Positions 8,774 through 16,964 of a stretch of 64,000 nucleotides of DNA are shown here, in pieces (position 1 is the stretch's first letter; each line of letters begins with the position of its first letter). The position numbers and the translations under genes were made by a program. The DNA lies in contig CAWHTX010000016.1 in the NCBI GenBank assembly GCA_963832355.1, positions 186,001 to 250,000 on the forward strand, written 5' to 3'. The notes beneath the pieces are model-generated. The model saw only the letters and a program-made list of their open reading frames with translations, was not told the DNA's origin and ran no database searches. The DNA comes from DATFVA01 sp963832355 (GTDB taxonomy: Bacteria; Bacteroidota; Ignavibacteria; Ignavibacteriales; Ignavibacteriaceae).

Positions 8774-10708
8774 TTAATTAAAAAGTTCCCAGGCTACCCC
8801 GAACCGTATCCCCCTCCTGTACATCGGGTAATAAGGAACTATATAATAAGTTTCATCAAGCAGGTTTTCCCAGGTGAAATATGCGATGGCCACTTTTTGT
8901 ATTTCACCGGCAAGAGTGAAATCTATTGTGGTGAACTGACCGGCAAGGATATCTTCCTGTCCCGACGAATATACTCTCTGACGCGAGTTATAGTTAAGGG
9001 CAAAACCCGTTTTCAGGTTAAGGTTATCGGCAAAGAAATACCCGTCAAGGTATATCCCTCCTCTGAACCTGATCTTAGGTGAAGCTATGGAGAGAGCGGG
9101 CTGAGTGAATGAACTATGATCCGAGAGATCATAATAAGAGCTGCCTTCAAGAAGTATCTTCCAGATCCTGATCGAAGCGTTGCCGCCGATCATAGTGGTG
9201 GCGAGATCGAGATAATAATTATCCTCAGCCAGGTAAGGGATAGAATAAACAGAAGCAAAGCTTTCACTCCGGTTGATAAAATTAACTCCCACATTCAGGA
9301 ACTCGTTGTGATAATAACCGGATAATTCAATAGTGTTTACATTATCACTCAGTCCGGCTGATCTGTAATTTGAGTAGCCGCCGTAGAGTTTCAGGTTACC
9401 GGGCAGATTAAGAGTAATATCGAACCCGAGTCCGTTGTATGCCGACGAACTGCCGCTGCTGATATTCTGGAACTTATAATAAGCCGCAGGAATAATGGTA
9501 CTGTCGAGCAGGTTAAGACTGAATACCGGGGAAAGGCTGAAATAGTCAGAGTTATATTCCGATATTGAACCGGGAACTGTATATTTAAAATTAGTTCTCT
9601 CGTATTGGGCTAACACCTGGAGATCAGCAAAGGCAGAACTAAGGTCCTGCTTCAATAACGCGCCGCCGGTTTTATTCTTATATTTCCGGGGATAACTTAG
9701 TATATCGGGAGGATTACTTATCTGGTCATCGCTGAAACGGTAATACAAACTCAGGTCTGTCCTTGAATTCTTAACCGGCTCAGCCAGCAGTTTTAAGCCA
9801 AGATTATGCTGGAGAATATTAAGACGTCTCTGAGGATAATAAACCGGGGCTGTTCTTTCATCGTAAAGTACAGAACTCACGCTTAACCCTGCCTGCGAAA
9901 TACTGTCGACATCTACTCCCCCGTTAAGTCCAGCATCATAATCGTTATAGCCGTAGGAAGCTGTCAGGTTAACCTTATTTGAAATGAGGTACTTAAGATG
10001 TGCACCTCCCTGCCAGATGCTGAAATTGCTGTTTGCATAACTCAGATCGACTTTCCGGTTAGCTATTTCCACAGTAAAAATAAAATCCTTAAAAAGTATC
10101 GAATTGAAAATAGCATCGATGAAAGCCTCACCGAAGGGTCCCTCATAATATTTTATTCTCGTGTAAGGCTTAACCGACAAAAGATCCCTCTGCAGGAAGT
10201 TGATGCTGACGGGATGAGCTGCCGGACCATACAGAAAGCCGCGGGGGGAAGGCACAATCTCAATTGAATCTATCATCTCGGATGAAAGAAGATTGAGGTT
10301 GAAGTTCCCCGAGCTCCTGTTATTTAGATATACTCCGTTCTCATAATATCCCACATCACTGGTACCGTAGAGCATGAGTTCATTAGGATGGCCGACAAAG
10401 CCGTAGTTCCTGAGGAAGCTTAGTCCGAATGGTTCGAAGAGGTCTCCTGTATACCTGTAATCGAGGAAATTTATTTCCTTTCTGCTTATAAAACGGCTTT
10501 CTGCATAGAAGGGGCTTTGGTACAGGGGGGTAATAGTATCAGCTTTCGCCAGTTCCTTCCTGGTGCTGAGGAATCCCGTTGTATCAGTAGCTACGGTATC
10601 GATCACGCCCGCCCTGGTGGTATCGACATACACCGAATCTTTTGTCTGCGCATATGCCATTACCGCAGAGATCAAAAACAGGAACAAGCCAAACCGCTTC
10701 ATCATCAA
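8774..10708 (-). CDS. TonB-dependent-receptor-like outer-membrane protein
   Basis: Outer-membrane barrel of 644 residues with a signal peptide (cleavage after MAYAQ). After a low-complexity leader, residues about 80-190 look like a plug domain: LMLYGTSDVGYYENGVYLNN, then IDSIEIVPSPRGFLYGPAA, equivalent to the IERIEVLRGPASALYG segment of TonB receptors. The rest is repeated amphipathic strands ending in RFGVAWELFN. At 644 residues it is small for a siderophore receptor but close to BtuB-sized ones. Ligand unknown. Followed by a membrane glycosyltransferase gene 16 bases downstream. Confidence 0.8.
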   Translation of the reverse strand: MMMKRFGLFLFLISAVMAYAQTKDSVYVDTTRAGVIDTVATDTTGFLSTRKELAKADTITPLYQSPFYAESRFISRKEINFLDYRYTGDLFEPFGLSFLRNYGFVGHPNELMLYGTSDVGYYENGVYLNNRSSGNFNLNLLSSEMIDSIEIVPSPRGFLYGPAAHPVSINFLQRDLLSVKPYTRIKYYEGPFGEAFIDAIFNSILFKDFIFTVEIANRKVDLSYANSNFSIWQGGAHLKYLISNKVNLTASYGYNDYDAGLNGGVDVDSISQAGLSVSSVLYDERTAPVYYPQRRLNILQHNLGLKLLAEPVKNSRTDLSLYYRFSDDQISNPPDILSYPRKYKNKTGGALLKQDLSSAFADLQVLAQYERTNFKYTVPGSISEYNSDYFSLSPVFSLNLLDSTIIPAAYYKFQNISSGSSSAYNGLGFDITLNLPGNLKLYGGYSNYRSAGLSDNVNTIELSGYYHNEFLNVGVNFINRSESFASVYSIPYLAEDNYYLDLATTMIGGNASIRIWKILLEGSSYYDLSDHSSFTQPALSIASPKIRFRGGIYLDGYFFADNLNLKTGFALNYNSRQRVYSSGQEDILAGQFTTIDFTLAGEIQKVAIAYFTWENLLDETYYIVPYYPMYRRGIRFGVAWELFN

Positions 10709-10770
10709 GGGACCGCACTCTTTTTATTAAGCTAAGTGAAAAAATAAATAAATAAGAGGTAAGCCACAAA

Positions 10771-10799
10771 AGCCCCGTCAGCAGGCCTGATGAGGGGCT
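10771..10799 (-). terminator. Terminator-like hairpin in the leader of the barrel-protein gene
   Basis: Read on the minus strand, AGCCCC (10799-10794) pairs with GGGGCT (10776-10771), with inner arms TCAG/CTGA, and is followed at once by TTTTGTGG. It sits about 60 bases upstream of the barrel-protein start, not at a gene end, which suggests an attenuator. On the + strand it precedes the HU promoter. Confidence 0.5.
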
Positions 10800-10830
10800 G
10801 TAATAATTTTTAAAAACAGGGAATTCTATT

Positions 10831-10860
10831 TTTGTTTAGAATTAAAAATTTATAAATTTC
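10831..10860 (+). promoter_or_regulatory. Probable promoter of the HU gene
   Basis: TTTG at 10831-10834, an 18-base spacer and TAAATTTC at 10853-10860 match the Bacteroidota consensus TTTG-N19-TAnnTTTG. The ATG follows 40 bases later. Confidence 0.45.
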
Positions 10861-10899
10861 GCACAGAGTTATTCAAACACATAAAAGAGAGGACATACT

Positions 10900-11199
10900 A
10901 TGGCAAATAACAAACCAATGACCAAAAGTCAGATTCTTGACCATCTTTCAAAGAAGACCGGAACCACCAAGAAATTAGCCGGTCAGTTTCTTGATGAGTT
11001 AGTAAGCTTGTCTTACAAAGAAGCAAAAAAATCTTTCGTAATTCCGGGCCTTGGTAAATTGTTGGTTGTTGACAGAAAGAAAAGAATGGGAAGAAATCCC
11101 GCTACCGGCGAAACAATGGTAATACCTGCAAAGAAATCTCTGAAGTTCAGAATTGCAAAGCAGGCAAAAGACGCCGTAGTTCCCTCAAAGAAAAAATAA
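10900..11199 (+). CDS. HU-family DNA-binding protein
   Basis: Histone-like DNA-bending protein of 99 residues. The N-terminal helices (MTKSQILDHLSKKTGTTKK) and the arm GRNPATGETMVIPAKKSLKFR are typical; the intercalating proline is in the NPATGE segment. The tail KDAVVPSKKK is slightly extended and basic. Own promoter-like boxes upstream and a strong terminator downstream make it a single-gene unit. Ribosome site AGAGAGGAC lies upstream of the ATG. It likely acts in nucleoid organisation. Confidence 0.95.
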   Translation: MANNKPMTKSQILDHLSKKTGTTKKLAGQFLDELVSLSYKEAKKSFVIPGLGKLLVVDRKKRMGRNPATGETMVIPAKKSLKFRIAKQAKDAVVPSKKK

Positions 11200-11215
11200 T
11201 CTTATCCTGATATGA

Positions 11216-11243
11216 AAAGAGGCTGTCGTTGGGCAGCCTCTTT
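11216..11243 (+). terminator. Rho-independent terminator of the HU gene
   Basis: AAAGAGGCTG (11216-11225) pairs with CAGCCTCTTT (11234-11243) around an 8-base loop, followed by CTTTATT. It lies 17 bases after the HU stop codon. Confidence 0.8.
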
Positions 11244-11268
11244 CTTTATTCACTCAACTGTTAATCCA

Positions 11269-11706
11269 TCACTTCAGCAATAACATCTTCTTCGAATTTA
11301 CGTAGTCGTTCACACGAATCTGGTATATGTAGACTCCGCTCGCCAACTTTGAAGCATCAAAATTAACCGAGTATCTTCCCTGATTTTTCTGCTCGTTGAC
11401 AAGTGTTGCAACTTCTTTCCCGAGTATGTCGTAGATCTTCAGGGTTACAAAACCTGTCTGGGGTATCTGAAAGTTTATAGTAGTTGCCGGGTTGAAAGGA
11501 TTGGGGTAGTTCTGTGACAGGTTATAACTAATGGGTAATTTTGTGCCGTCAAAGTTTATCTGGTTGTAACCTTTTTTGTTTAACTGTTCACCACCATTTT
11601 GAACATTACCGAGGAAATAATCAGCATCTCCTTGTACCGAGGTTGTTAACCTAAGGTAATAATCACCTGCTGTAAGACTGCTGCAGTCGACCTGGTACTC
11701 CTCCTG
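11269..11706 (-). pseudogene. Orphan T9SS C-terminal sorting domain (gene remnant)
   Basis: An open frame of about 145 codons with no ATG, GTG or TTG start. It encodes a beta-rich piece (EEYQVDCSSLTAGDYYLRL), then the linker SYNLSQNYPNPFNPATTI and a complete type A sorting domain ending VNDYVNSKKMLLLK. That is the export tag of a secreted T9SS substrate, but the cargo is missing. Stops TAA TAA TAG sit just upstream in this frame. It begins exactly where the neighbouring lipoprotein gene ends. Either the 5' part was lost by recombination, or one extra base in the A5 run near 11711-11715 separates it from the lipoprotein; a lipoprotein carrying a T9SS tag would be unusual. Confidence 0.65.
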
Positions 11707-11707
11707 T

Positions 11708-12991
11708 TTAATTTTTCCCTATTATTATTTTGGCTTGTGTGCTATTTCTACCGACACAGAAAATCTTATTATTAATTAAGTAAATTCCGTTATATGTTGT
11801 TTCATCATTTGATATTGTCCCGGTGAAATCTCTCCATTCCTCCCCGTTATTGATATAGACTCCATCATATGCTCCCGAAGCAGCCGTAACCCCTGTTTGT
11901 TTATCATACTCAATATCCCAGATATAAAAACCAGAATTATAAATTCTTGAAATGTTATCTCCTTTCATTTCAAATATTCCCCCGCCGCTGAAATAAATGT
12001 GCCCTCTCGTTACAATACTTACAGCATTTAATGCCGTGTTGCTGTTTATTGGCAGACTATTCCAGCTATTCCCGTCATAATAAACAGCCAATAATGGCGG
12101 TACCATTCCTGTTCCTACACCAATTATATAATCTGAAGAATAACCGTCCATATCATTCACGTAAACATTTTCCGGGTTGGTATAAACGATCTCCGCTCTT
12201 GTCCCATTCCAGTGGATTATTTTTCCTCTGCCGCTGCCAAAATAAAGGTTGCCGCTATTGGTGCCCCAGACCGAATAATATGGAAAATTATCAACCAATA
12301 TCTGATCTTCAAAAAGTATTTCATTCCATTGCTGTCCATCATAATGGAAAATGCTGCCCCCAACCACCCAAATGTCATAAGATGTAAAACCATAAATTGC
12401 ATATCCACCAACTTCTGTACTGAATGATTCCCAGGAATTTCCATTATAAAAAAGAACGCCTATAGCGGAATCTCCCATCTCTATTCTTCCAGTGGCATAA
12501 ATATGTGTTTCATCTAATCCCCACACATCATAAAGTACACTGCCCGGATCGCCAATTGCAAACTCCTGCCAGGTGTAATTAAAGGAAGTCGCTGCAAGTG
12601 TTTTTGAGGTTATTATGTTGCTGGTGTCCTTTTTTTCTCCTGCAGAGTCTATTCTTACAGCATAGTATTTGTATTCTGTGTTAAGCTGCAGGTCATTGCC
12701 GCTATTATCATCAGTTACAATAGTATCTTTAATTGTTATAGGAAATTCTGCAACAAATGTCTGGGTGCTGTCCAGCTGACGGTATAGCCCAACTGTAGAT
12801 TTTGGATTGTTAGCTGTAGTTTTAACATCCACAACTATGCTTCTGTGAGTTACCTGTTCTACAGATAAAGTAAGCGTATCCTTAAGAGCAACCGGAGGTT
12901 CCACGGGAGGAACAACAGGATTCTCCTTTTTGCAGGAGGAAAGCAGGAGTGTGGATAAAAAAATTAGAGAAACTAAAAGAAATATTTTCAT
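11708..12991 (-). CDS. Lipoprotein with FN3-like and propeller-like repeats
   Basis: Predicted lipoprotein of 427 residues with lipobox LLSSC after MKIFLLVSLIFLSTL. Residues about 35-130 look like a fibronectin type III domain (VTHRSIVVDVKT, LNTEYKYYAVRIDSAG). The rest is a repeated pattern of YDVWGLDETHIYATG, FYNGNSWESF and similar strands, as in sensor-type beta-propellers common in Ignavibacteria. No catalytic motif. The start is set at 12991 (GGGTAGAT upstream); an upstream ATG at 13054 would add a tail before the signal peptide. Ends at the T9SS remnant. Confidence 0.75.
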   Translation of the reverse strand: MKIFLLVSLIFLSTLLLSSCKKENPVVPPVEPPVALKDTLTLSVEQVTHRSIVVDVKTTANNPKSTVGLYRQLDSTQTFVAEFPITIKDTIVTDDNSGNDLQLNTEYKYYAVRIDSAGEKKDTSNIITSKTLAATSFNYTWQEFAIGDPGSVLYDVWGLDETHIYATGRIEMGDSAIGVLFYNGNSWESFSTEVGGYAIYGFTSYDIWVVGGSIFHYDGQQWNEILFEDQILVDNFPYYSVWGTNSGNLYFGSGRGKIIHWNGTRAEIVYTNPENVYVNDMDGYSSDYIIGVGTGMVPPLLAVYYDGNSWNSLPINSNTALNAVSIVTRGHIYFSGGGIFEMKGDNISRIYNSGFYIWDIEYDKQTGVTAASGAYDGVYINNGEEWRDFTGTISNDETTYNGIYLINNKIFCVGRNSTQAKIIIGKN

Positions 12992-13266
12992 ATCTACCCT
13001 TATACAAAAATAAAAAAGTGTGGTAACGAAATTGAAGTAGTTCCGAATACCCACTGTAAAGAACCCTAAAGAAGCACATTCTTAGTTACAATTTTAAAAG
13101 CATAAAGTCAAATTGAATTTCTACTAAAGAATGAAAAAATTACAATTTGCTTGATAATAGCAAATAATATATCGGCGGATTAACCTGTAATTGATTAAAA
13201 TACGGGTTTTGATTTGTTTAGGCTAAATATCCTTGTGCCCCGGTAATGAATTAGGATACCGGAATT

Positions 13267-13968
13267 TTATTCCATATGATGCATCATTGTTTTGGTGCCC
13301 ATCATCTTTGGGCTGAGGTAGGGGATGCCGAGATTCAAGCCTCTTAAAATAAAAATCAATGCGAGCATAAAGGCTAGTACGGGTATTGCTCTGCTGATCT
13401 TTTTCCTCACGTTAAGACTAATGAGTTTTCCGAAAAGTGATACCGCGAGCATCGCTGGTACGGTTCCTAATCCGAATAGTACCATAAACAGCATGCCGGT
13501 TACGGGAGAACCTGTGGCAGCGGCTCCTGCCAGACCTATGTAAACAAATCCGCATGGGAGGAAACCATTAAGGAAACCGATTAACAGGAAGGAAGGCAGA
13601 CTGGTTCTCTTAAACAGTTTCCCGATTGATCGCTTCAGGGGTTCAGTGACCTTCAGGATGATATTCATACCAAGGAATCTGTTTTTGTATTTAGCGGGTA
13701 TTACAAGGAGAATAATGATGATCACCCCAAGTGCAATGGAAAGACTCTGCTGGTATCCCCAGGCAACGAATCCTTTGCCCAGAAAACCGAACAGCAATCC
13801 CATTATGCCGTATGAGATCAATCTTCCGAAATTGTAAAGAACTCTCCCTGAGAAAAAAACGATATTGGAGGATTTTGGTACCGGCAGTGCAACAGCAATT
13901 GGTCCGCACATCCCGATACAATGAAAGCTGCCCAGAAACCCTATGGTTAATGCTGTGAGTAATTCCAT
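13267..13968 (-). CDS. SafE/TauE-like membrane protein of the cbb3 cluster
   Basis: Six- to seven-helix membrane protein of 233 residues. It carries paired cysteine/proline motifs, GFLGSFHCIGMCGP in the first helix and GFLNGFLPCGFVY in the fourth, typical of the UreH/DsbD-like 'sulfite exporter' family found beside ccoGH in Bacteroidota. It probably helps move copper or reductant for oxidase assembly; that role is inferred from position. The C-terminus is rich in Met and His (MMGTKTMMHHME), which supports metal binding. Starts one base after ccoH ends. Confidence 0.85.
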   Translation of the reverse strand: MELLTALTIGFLGSFHCIGMCGPIAVALPVPKSSNIVFFSGRVLYNFGRLISYGIMGLLFGFLGKGFVAWGYQQSLSIALGVIIIILLVIPAKYKNRFLGMNIILKVTEPLKRSIGKLFKRTSLPSFLLIGFLNGFLPCGFVYIGLAGAAATGSPVTGMLFMVLFGLGTVPAMLAVSLFGKLISLNVRKKISRAIPVLAFMLALIFILRGLNLGIPYLSPKMMGTKTMMHHME

Positions 13969-13969
13969 C

Positions 13970-14422
13970 TTAATTTATGATAATTGATTTTTCTGAGTAA
14001 AAATCTTTTCCTCCCATACCCCATTCTACTTTAACTCTCCATAATCCTTTTTCAAGTGACGCTGTATTAACAAGCTGCAAATTATTATTCGAAACTGAAA
14101 TGGGTATTGTAAAATCTTTTTTTGATCCGGAGGGACGATAGAAATAAATAGTGCCGGATGCTTTATTATCGAATACTGAATCGGGGAATGTAAGCTTCAC
14201 AATATTATCCCGGAAAAGTATACCCACATCTTTTCCCAGTTCACTGGTATTATTGATCTTGTTTATCCGATCCTGGTACTTCAGCTCTTTGCTGTAATAA
14301 TCCTTTGTAACGAGATCAACATCCTGGTTCATAAAGACATAAACGATGCCGATAAGGATCGCCATAAATACTATGATCGACAAGAGGATCCCGGTTCCCC
14401 AGTTCCATTTAATCTTTTTCAT
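13970..14422 (-). CDS. ccoH: FixH/CcoH family cbb3 oxidase assembly protein
   Basis: Membrane-anchored protein of 150 residues: one helix near 12-32 (GILLSIIVFMAILIGIVYVF), then MNQDVDLVTKDYYSKELKYQDRI split by a short turn, and a periplasmic beta domain. This is the FixH family, which helps assemble or stabilise the cbb3 oxidase with the copper ATPase CcoI. Its start overlaps the end of ccoG by 14 bases, so it is translationally coupled. Confidence 0.88.
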   Translation of the reverse strand: MKKIKWNWGTGILLSIIVFMAILIGIVYVFMNQDVDLVTKDYYSKELKYQDRINKINNTSELGKDVGILFRDNIVKLTFPDSVFDNKASGTIYFYRPSGSKKDFTIPISVSNNNLQLVNTASLEKGLWRVKVEWGMGGKDFYSEKSIIIN

Positions 14423-15857
14423 CGTGCTCCTTTTCTGCAGGTTCTTTTTCTACAGGTCCGAGGAATGAGGTTTTTAAGTCATTTAATTTTTTGCCGTTTG
14501 AATATACTCCGATGTTTAAGGAAGTATTCATAGCTTTAAGATCTCTCTGATCAAGGACAATCATAAATTTCCCGTCGTAAATTTCCTGGGGCTTGAGATC
14601 AATAGGCTTGCCTATCAGCTCAAGCTGACCTTTCATATTCTCAAGCTTGAGCTCAATGTTTGTTTCCTTGTATGTCTTATTGACGATATTAAGGTCATAC
14701 AGGTTGCTGACTTTATGATCAGCCTGTTTCTGGTAAAGCATACCGGGTGTGCGGAGAACATTGAAGTCGTAGTCGGTCCTTGCCGAAAGCAGGTAGCCGA
14801 GCACTCCTATTAAAAGCACAAGGATAACTGAATAGAATATCGCTCTTGGTGTAAAGCGGAACTTTGATTTGTTCTCAATGGAATTAAGAGAGGCATACCT
14901 TATGAGTCCTCTCGGCCTCTTAACCTTATCCATTACGCTGTCGCAGGCATCAATACAGGCTGTGCAGTTGACGCATTCCAGTTGGATACCGTTTCTTATG
15001 TCGATGCCGGTGGGACAAACATCCACGCACAGATGACAATCGATACAGTCTCCCAGCCCCGACTGTTCTTCATTCTTGCGAATTTTTCCTCTCGGTTCGC
15101 CGCGTACATTATCATATGCGATTACCACTGAATCCCTGTCGAGCAGAACTCCCTGCAGTCTTCCGTAGGGACATACAATTGTGCAGGCCTGCTCACGGAA
15201 ATATGAGAACACCCAGTAGAATACTCCCGAGAACGCAAGTATTGATATAAGTCCTTCTATATGCTCCGAAGGCGGATCGGTGATGATCTTAATAAGGTTA
15301 TCCATACCTATCAGGTACGACAGGAAGATATTGGATATAAAAAATGCTATGGCAAAGAAGATAATATACTTGCTTACTTTCTTAATCGTTTTCTTAGAAT
15401 CCCAGGGAGCTTCGGATAATTTCTTCTGCTGCAGCCAGTCGCCTTCAAGCCAGTACTCTATCTTGCGGAAGACCATTTCCATAAAGATCGTCTGGGGACA
15501 GGCCCATCCGCAGAATACCCTTCCGAATACTGCCGTAAACAGAATGATAAATACTATTATTGCAATCATCGCGATTACGAACAGGTATAAATCGTGGGGA
15601 CCAAAAGGGATCCCGAAAAGGATGAAATTCCTGTTGATAAAATCGAACAGCATGAACTGGTGCCCGTTTACCTTTATGAAAGGCATTCCTACCAGTATTA
15701 CGAGGAGAAGGAAGCTTACAAGAGTCCTTGCATTATAGAACCTCCCCGAAGGTTTTTTGGGGTAAATCCAGTTCCTTTTCCCTTCTTTGCTTACCGTCGA
15801 TAACTGATCCCTGAAAGAATCATCGGTTTCTCTTATTTCTGTCTTTTCTTCGGTCAT
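14409..15857 (-). CDS. ccoG: CcoG cytochrome c oxidase accessory protein
   Basis: Membrane iron-sulfur protein of 482 residues (RdxA/FixG family). It shows the N-terminal GRVFCGWACPQTIFMEM motif between helices, two ferredoxin-type clusters (CIDCHLCVDVCP and CVNCTACIDAC) near 250-300, a late helix, and a C-terminal Ig-like domain. Known members reduce Cu(II) for cbb3 assembly. It sits between ccoP and ccoH in the operon and overlaps ccoH. Confidence 0.95.
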   Translation of the reverse strand: MTEEKTEIRETDDSFRDQLSTVSKEGKRNWIYPKKPSGRFYNARTLVSFLLLVILVGMPFIKVNGHQFMLFDFINRNFILFGIPFGPHDLYLFVIAMIAIIVFIILFTAVFGRVFCGWACPQTIFMEMVFRKIEYWLEGDWLQQKKLSEAPWDSKKTIKKVSKYIIFFAIAFFISNIFLSYLIGMDNLIKIITDPPSEHIEGLISILAFSGVFYWVFSYFREQACTIVCPYGRLQGVLLDRDSVVIAYDNVRGEPRGKIRKNEEQSGLGDCIDCHLCVDVCPTGIDIRNGIQLECVNCTACIDACDSVMDKVKRPRGLIRYASLNSIENKSKFRFTPRAIFYSVILVLLIGVLGYLLSARTDYDFNVLRTPGMLYQKQADHKVSNLYDLNIVNKTYKETNIELKLENMKGQLELIGKPIDLKPQEIYDGKFMIVLDQRDLKAMNTSLNIGVYSNGKKLNDLKTSFLGPVEKEPAEKEHDEKD

Positions 15858-15878
15858 CTTAACATATCCATATTTTAA

Positions 15879-16757
15879 CTAATTTTTCTGAGCTACCTGC
15901 GTACTGTCTCCTTCCCAGATTGTTCCCTGGGGTTCCTTGGGATTTGCGGGTTTCGTTCCCTGTAATGAAAGGACATAACTGGCTACCTCCTGCATCTGCT
16001 TAGGATTCAGCTGAGTCTGCCAGCTTACCATTCCTTTTGCAGGAACGCCATATTTAATAGTTTTAAAAACATTCTTTATCCCGCCTCCATGGATCCAGTA
16101 TTTGTCGGTCAGGTTGGGGCCTACTATGCCGCCCGCATCAGGTCCATGGCATGGAACGCAGTTGGATTTATAAATTTCCTTGCCTGATTCAAGATCACTT
16201 TGATCTGTAAGTCTTGTAACGTTTTCCTCGGTAACAAAAGCACCCGATGCTTCAAGCTGAGCTTTCTGGATTGCGTATGACTGCATTTCTGCGTTATACT
16301 CATCAACCTGGGATTTGCCTGCTGAAAATACTTCATAATTGAACATATAATAAACAGCAAAAATTATCGTAGCATAAAAAAGGTAGTTAAACCACGGCGG
16401 GACTTTATTATCAAGTTCTTTGATCCCGTCATAATCATCCTCCATCAGTATTTCATCTTCCTTATCAAGAGGAGCAGCCTTCGTCATTGCCTGGCGAATA
16501 CGGGCCCATAAGGAAGCCTTTCCGGGCTCTGCAGCAGCTTTTTCTTCCTCTTTGATCTCCTCTGTACCGAAATACATAAATGCGTATATGATCAGGACGA
16601 TCAGCGCAAAGAAGAAGATCCCGAGGATCTTGTAGTAGGCTGGTCCCAGAACTCCAGGCTCTTCCGTTACAGCCTGCTGAGCAAAGAGATTACCCTGCAT
16701 CAGCAGAAAAACCGCTATTAGAAAGATCTTCATTAAAAACTCTTTATTTATCTTCAT
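15879..16757 (-). CDS. ccoP: Cytochrome c oxidase cbb3 subunit III (monoheme CcoP)
   Basis: Oxidase subunit that feeds electrons to CcoNO. After an N-terminal signal-like helix (to FAQQA) there are two further membrane helices (about 45-65 and 125-145), a linker, and one cytochrome c domain with CVPCH at 200-204 and a Met in GMVSWQ as the likely axial ligand. Classical CcoP has two heme c sites; only one is present, as in many Bacteroidota. The ATG at 16757 follows AGGTGATT and overlaps the end of ccoQ by 14 bases; a GTG at 16766 is the alternative start. Confidence 0.9.
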   Translation of the reverse strand: MKINKEFLMKIFLIAVFLLMQGNLFAQQAVTEEPGVLGPAYYKILGIFFFALIVLIIYAFMYFGTEEIKEEEKAAAEPGKASLWARIRQAMTKAAPLDKEDEILMEDDYDGIKELDNKVPPWFNYLFYATIIFAVYYMFNYEVFSAGKSQVDEYNAEMQSYAIQKAQLEASGAFVTEENVTRLTDQSDLESGKEIYKSNCVPCHGPDAGGIVGPNLTDKYWIHGGGIKNVFKTIKYGVPAKGMVSWQTQLNPKQMQEVASYVLSLQGTKPANPKEPQGTIWEGDSTQVAQKN

Positions 16758-16956
16758 TATAATCACCTGTTAAGATTTTTTGCTGATTATTTTCGGGATC
16801 GAGAGGAAGCTCTCCCATCTTCTTAAGATATCCTTTATCCGCTTTCAGGGCCCAGACAATAAGAGCAACAAAGAAGACAAAAAATACAATGAGAGAGAAA
16901 AGCGGATAAGCCGCGATTCCTTCTATCGATTCAAGATATTTACTTGCCATTTCCAT
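16744..16956 (-). CDS. ccoQ: CcoQ-like small cbb3 oxidase subunit
   Basis: A 70-residue protein with one membrane helix (about 17-38: YPLFSLIVFFVFFVALIVWA) followed by ADKGYLKKMGELPLD, the standard CcoQ/FixQ layout. It stabilises the oxidase complex in other bacteria. Its end overlaps ccoP and it starts 8 bases after ccoNO ends. Confidence 0.88.
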   Translation of the reverse strand: MEMASKYLESIEGIAAYPLFSLIVFFVFFVALIVWALKADKGYLKKMGELPLDPENNQQKILTGDYNEDK

Positions 16957-16964
16957 AATAATTC

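Noticed and set aside
10700..10900. Cobalamin-type riboswitch before the receptor gene
   Set aside because: The leader is too short and AT-rich and shows no B12-box; only the hairpin is supported.
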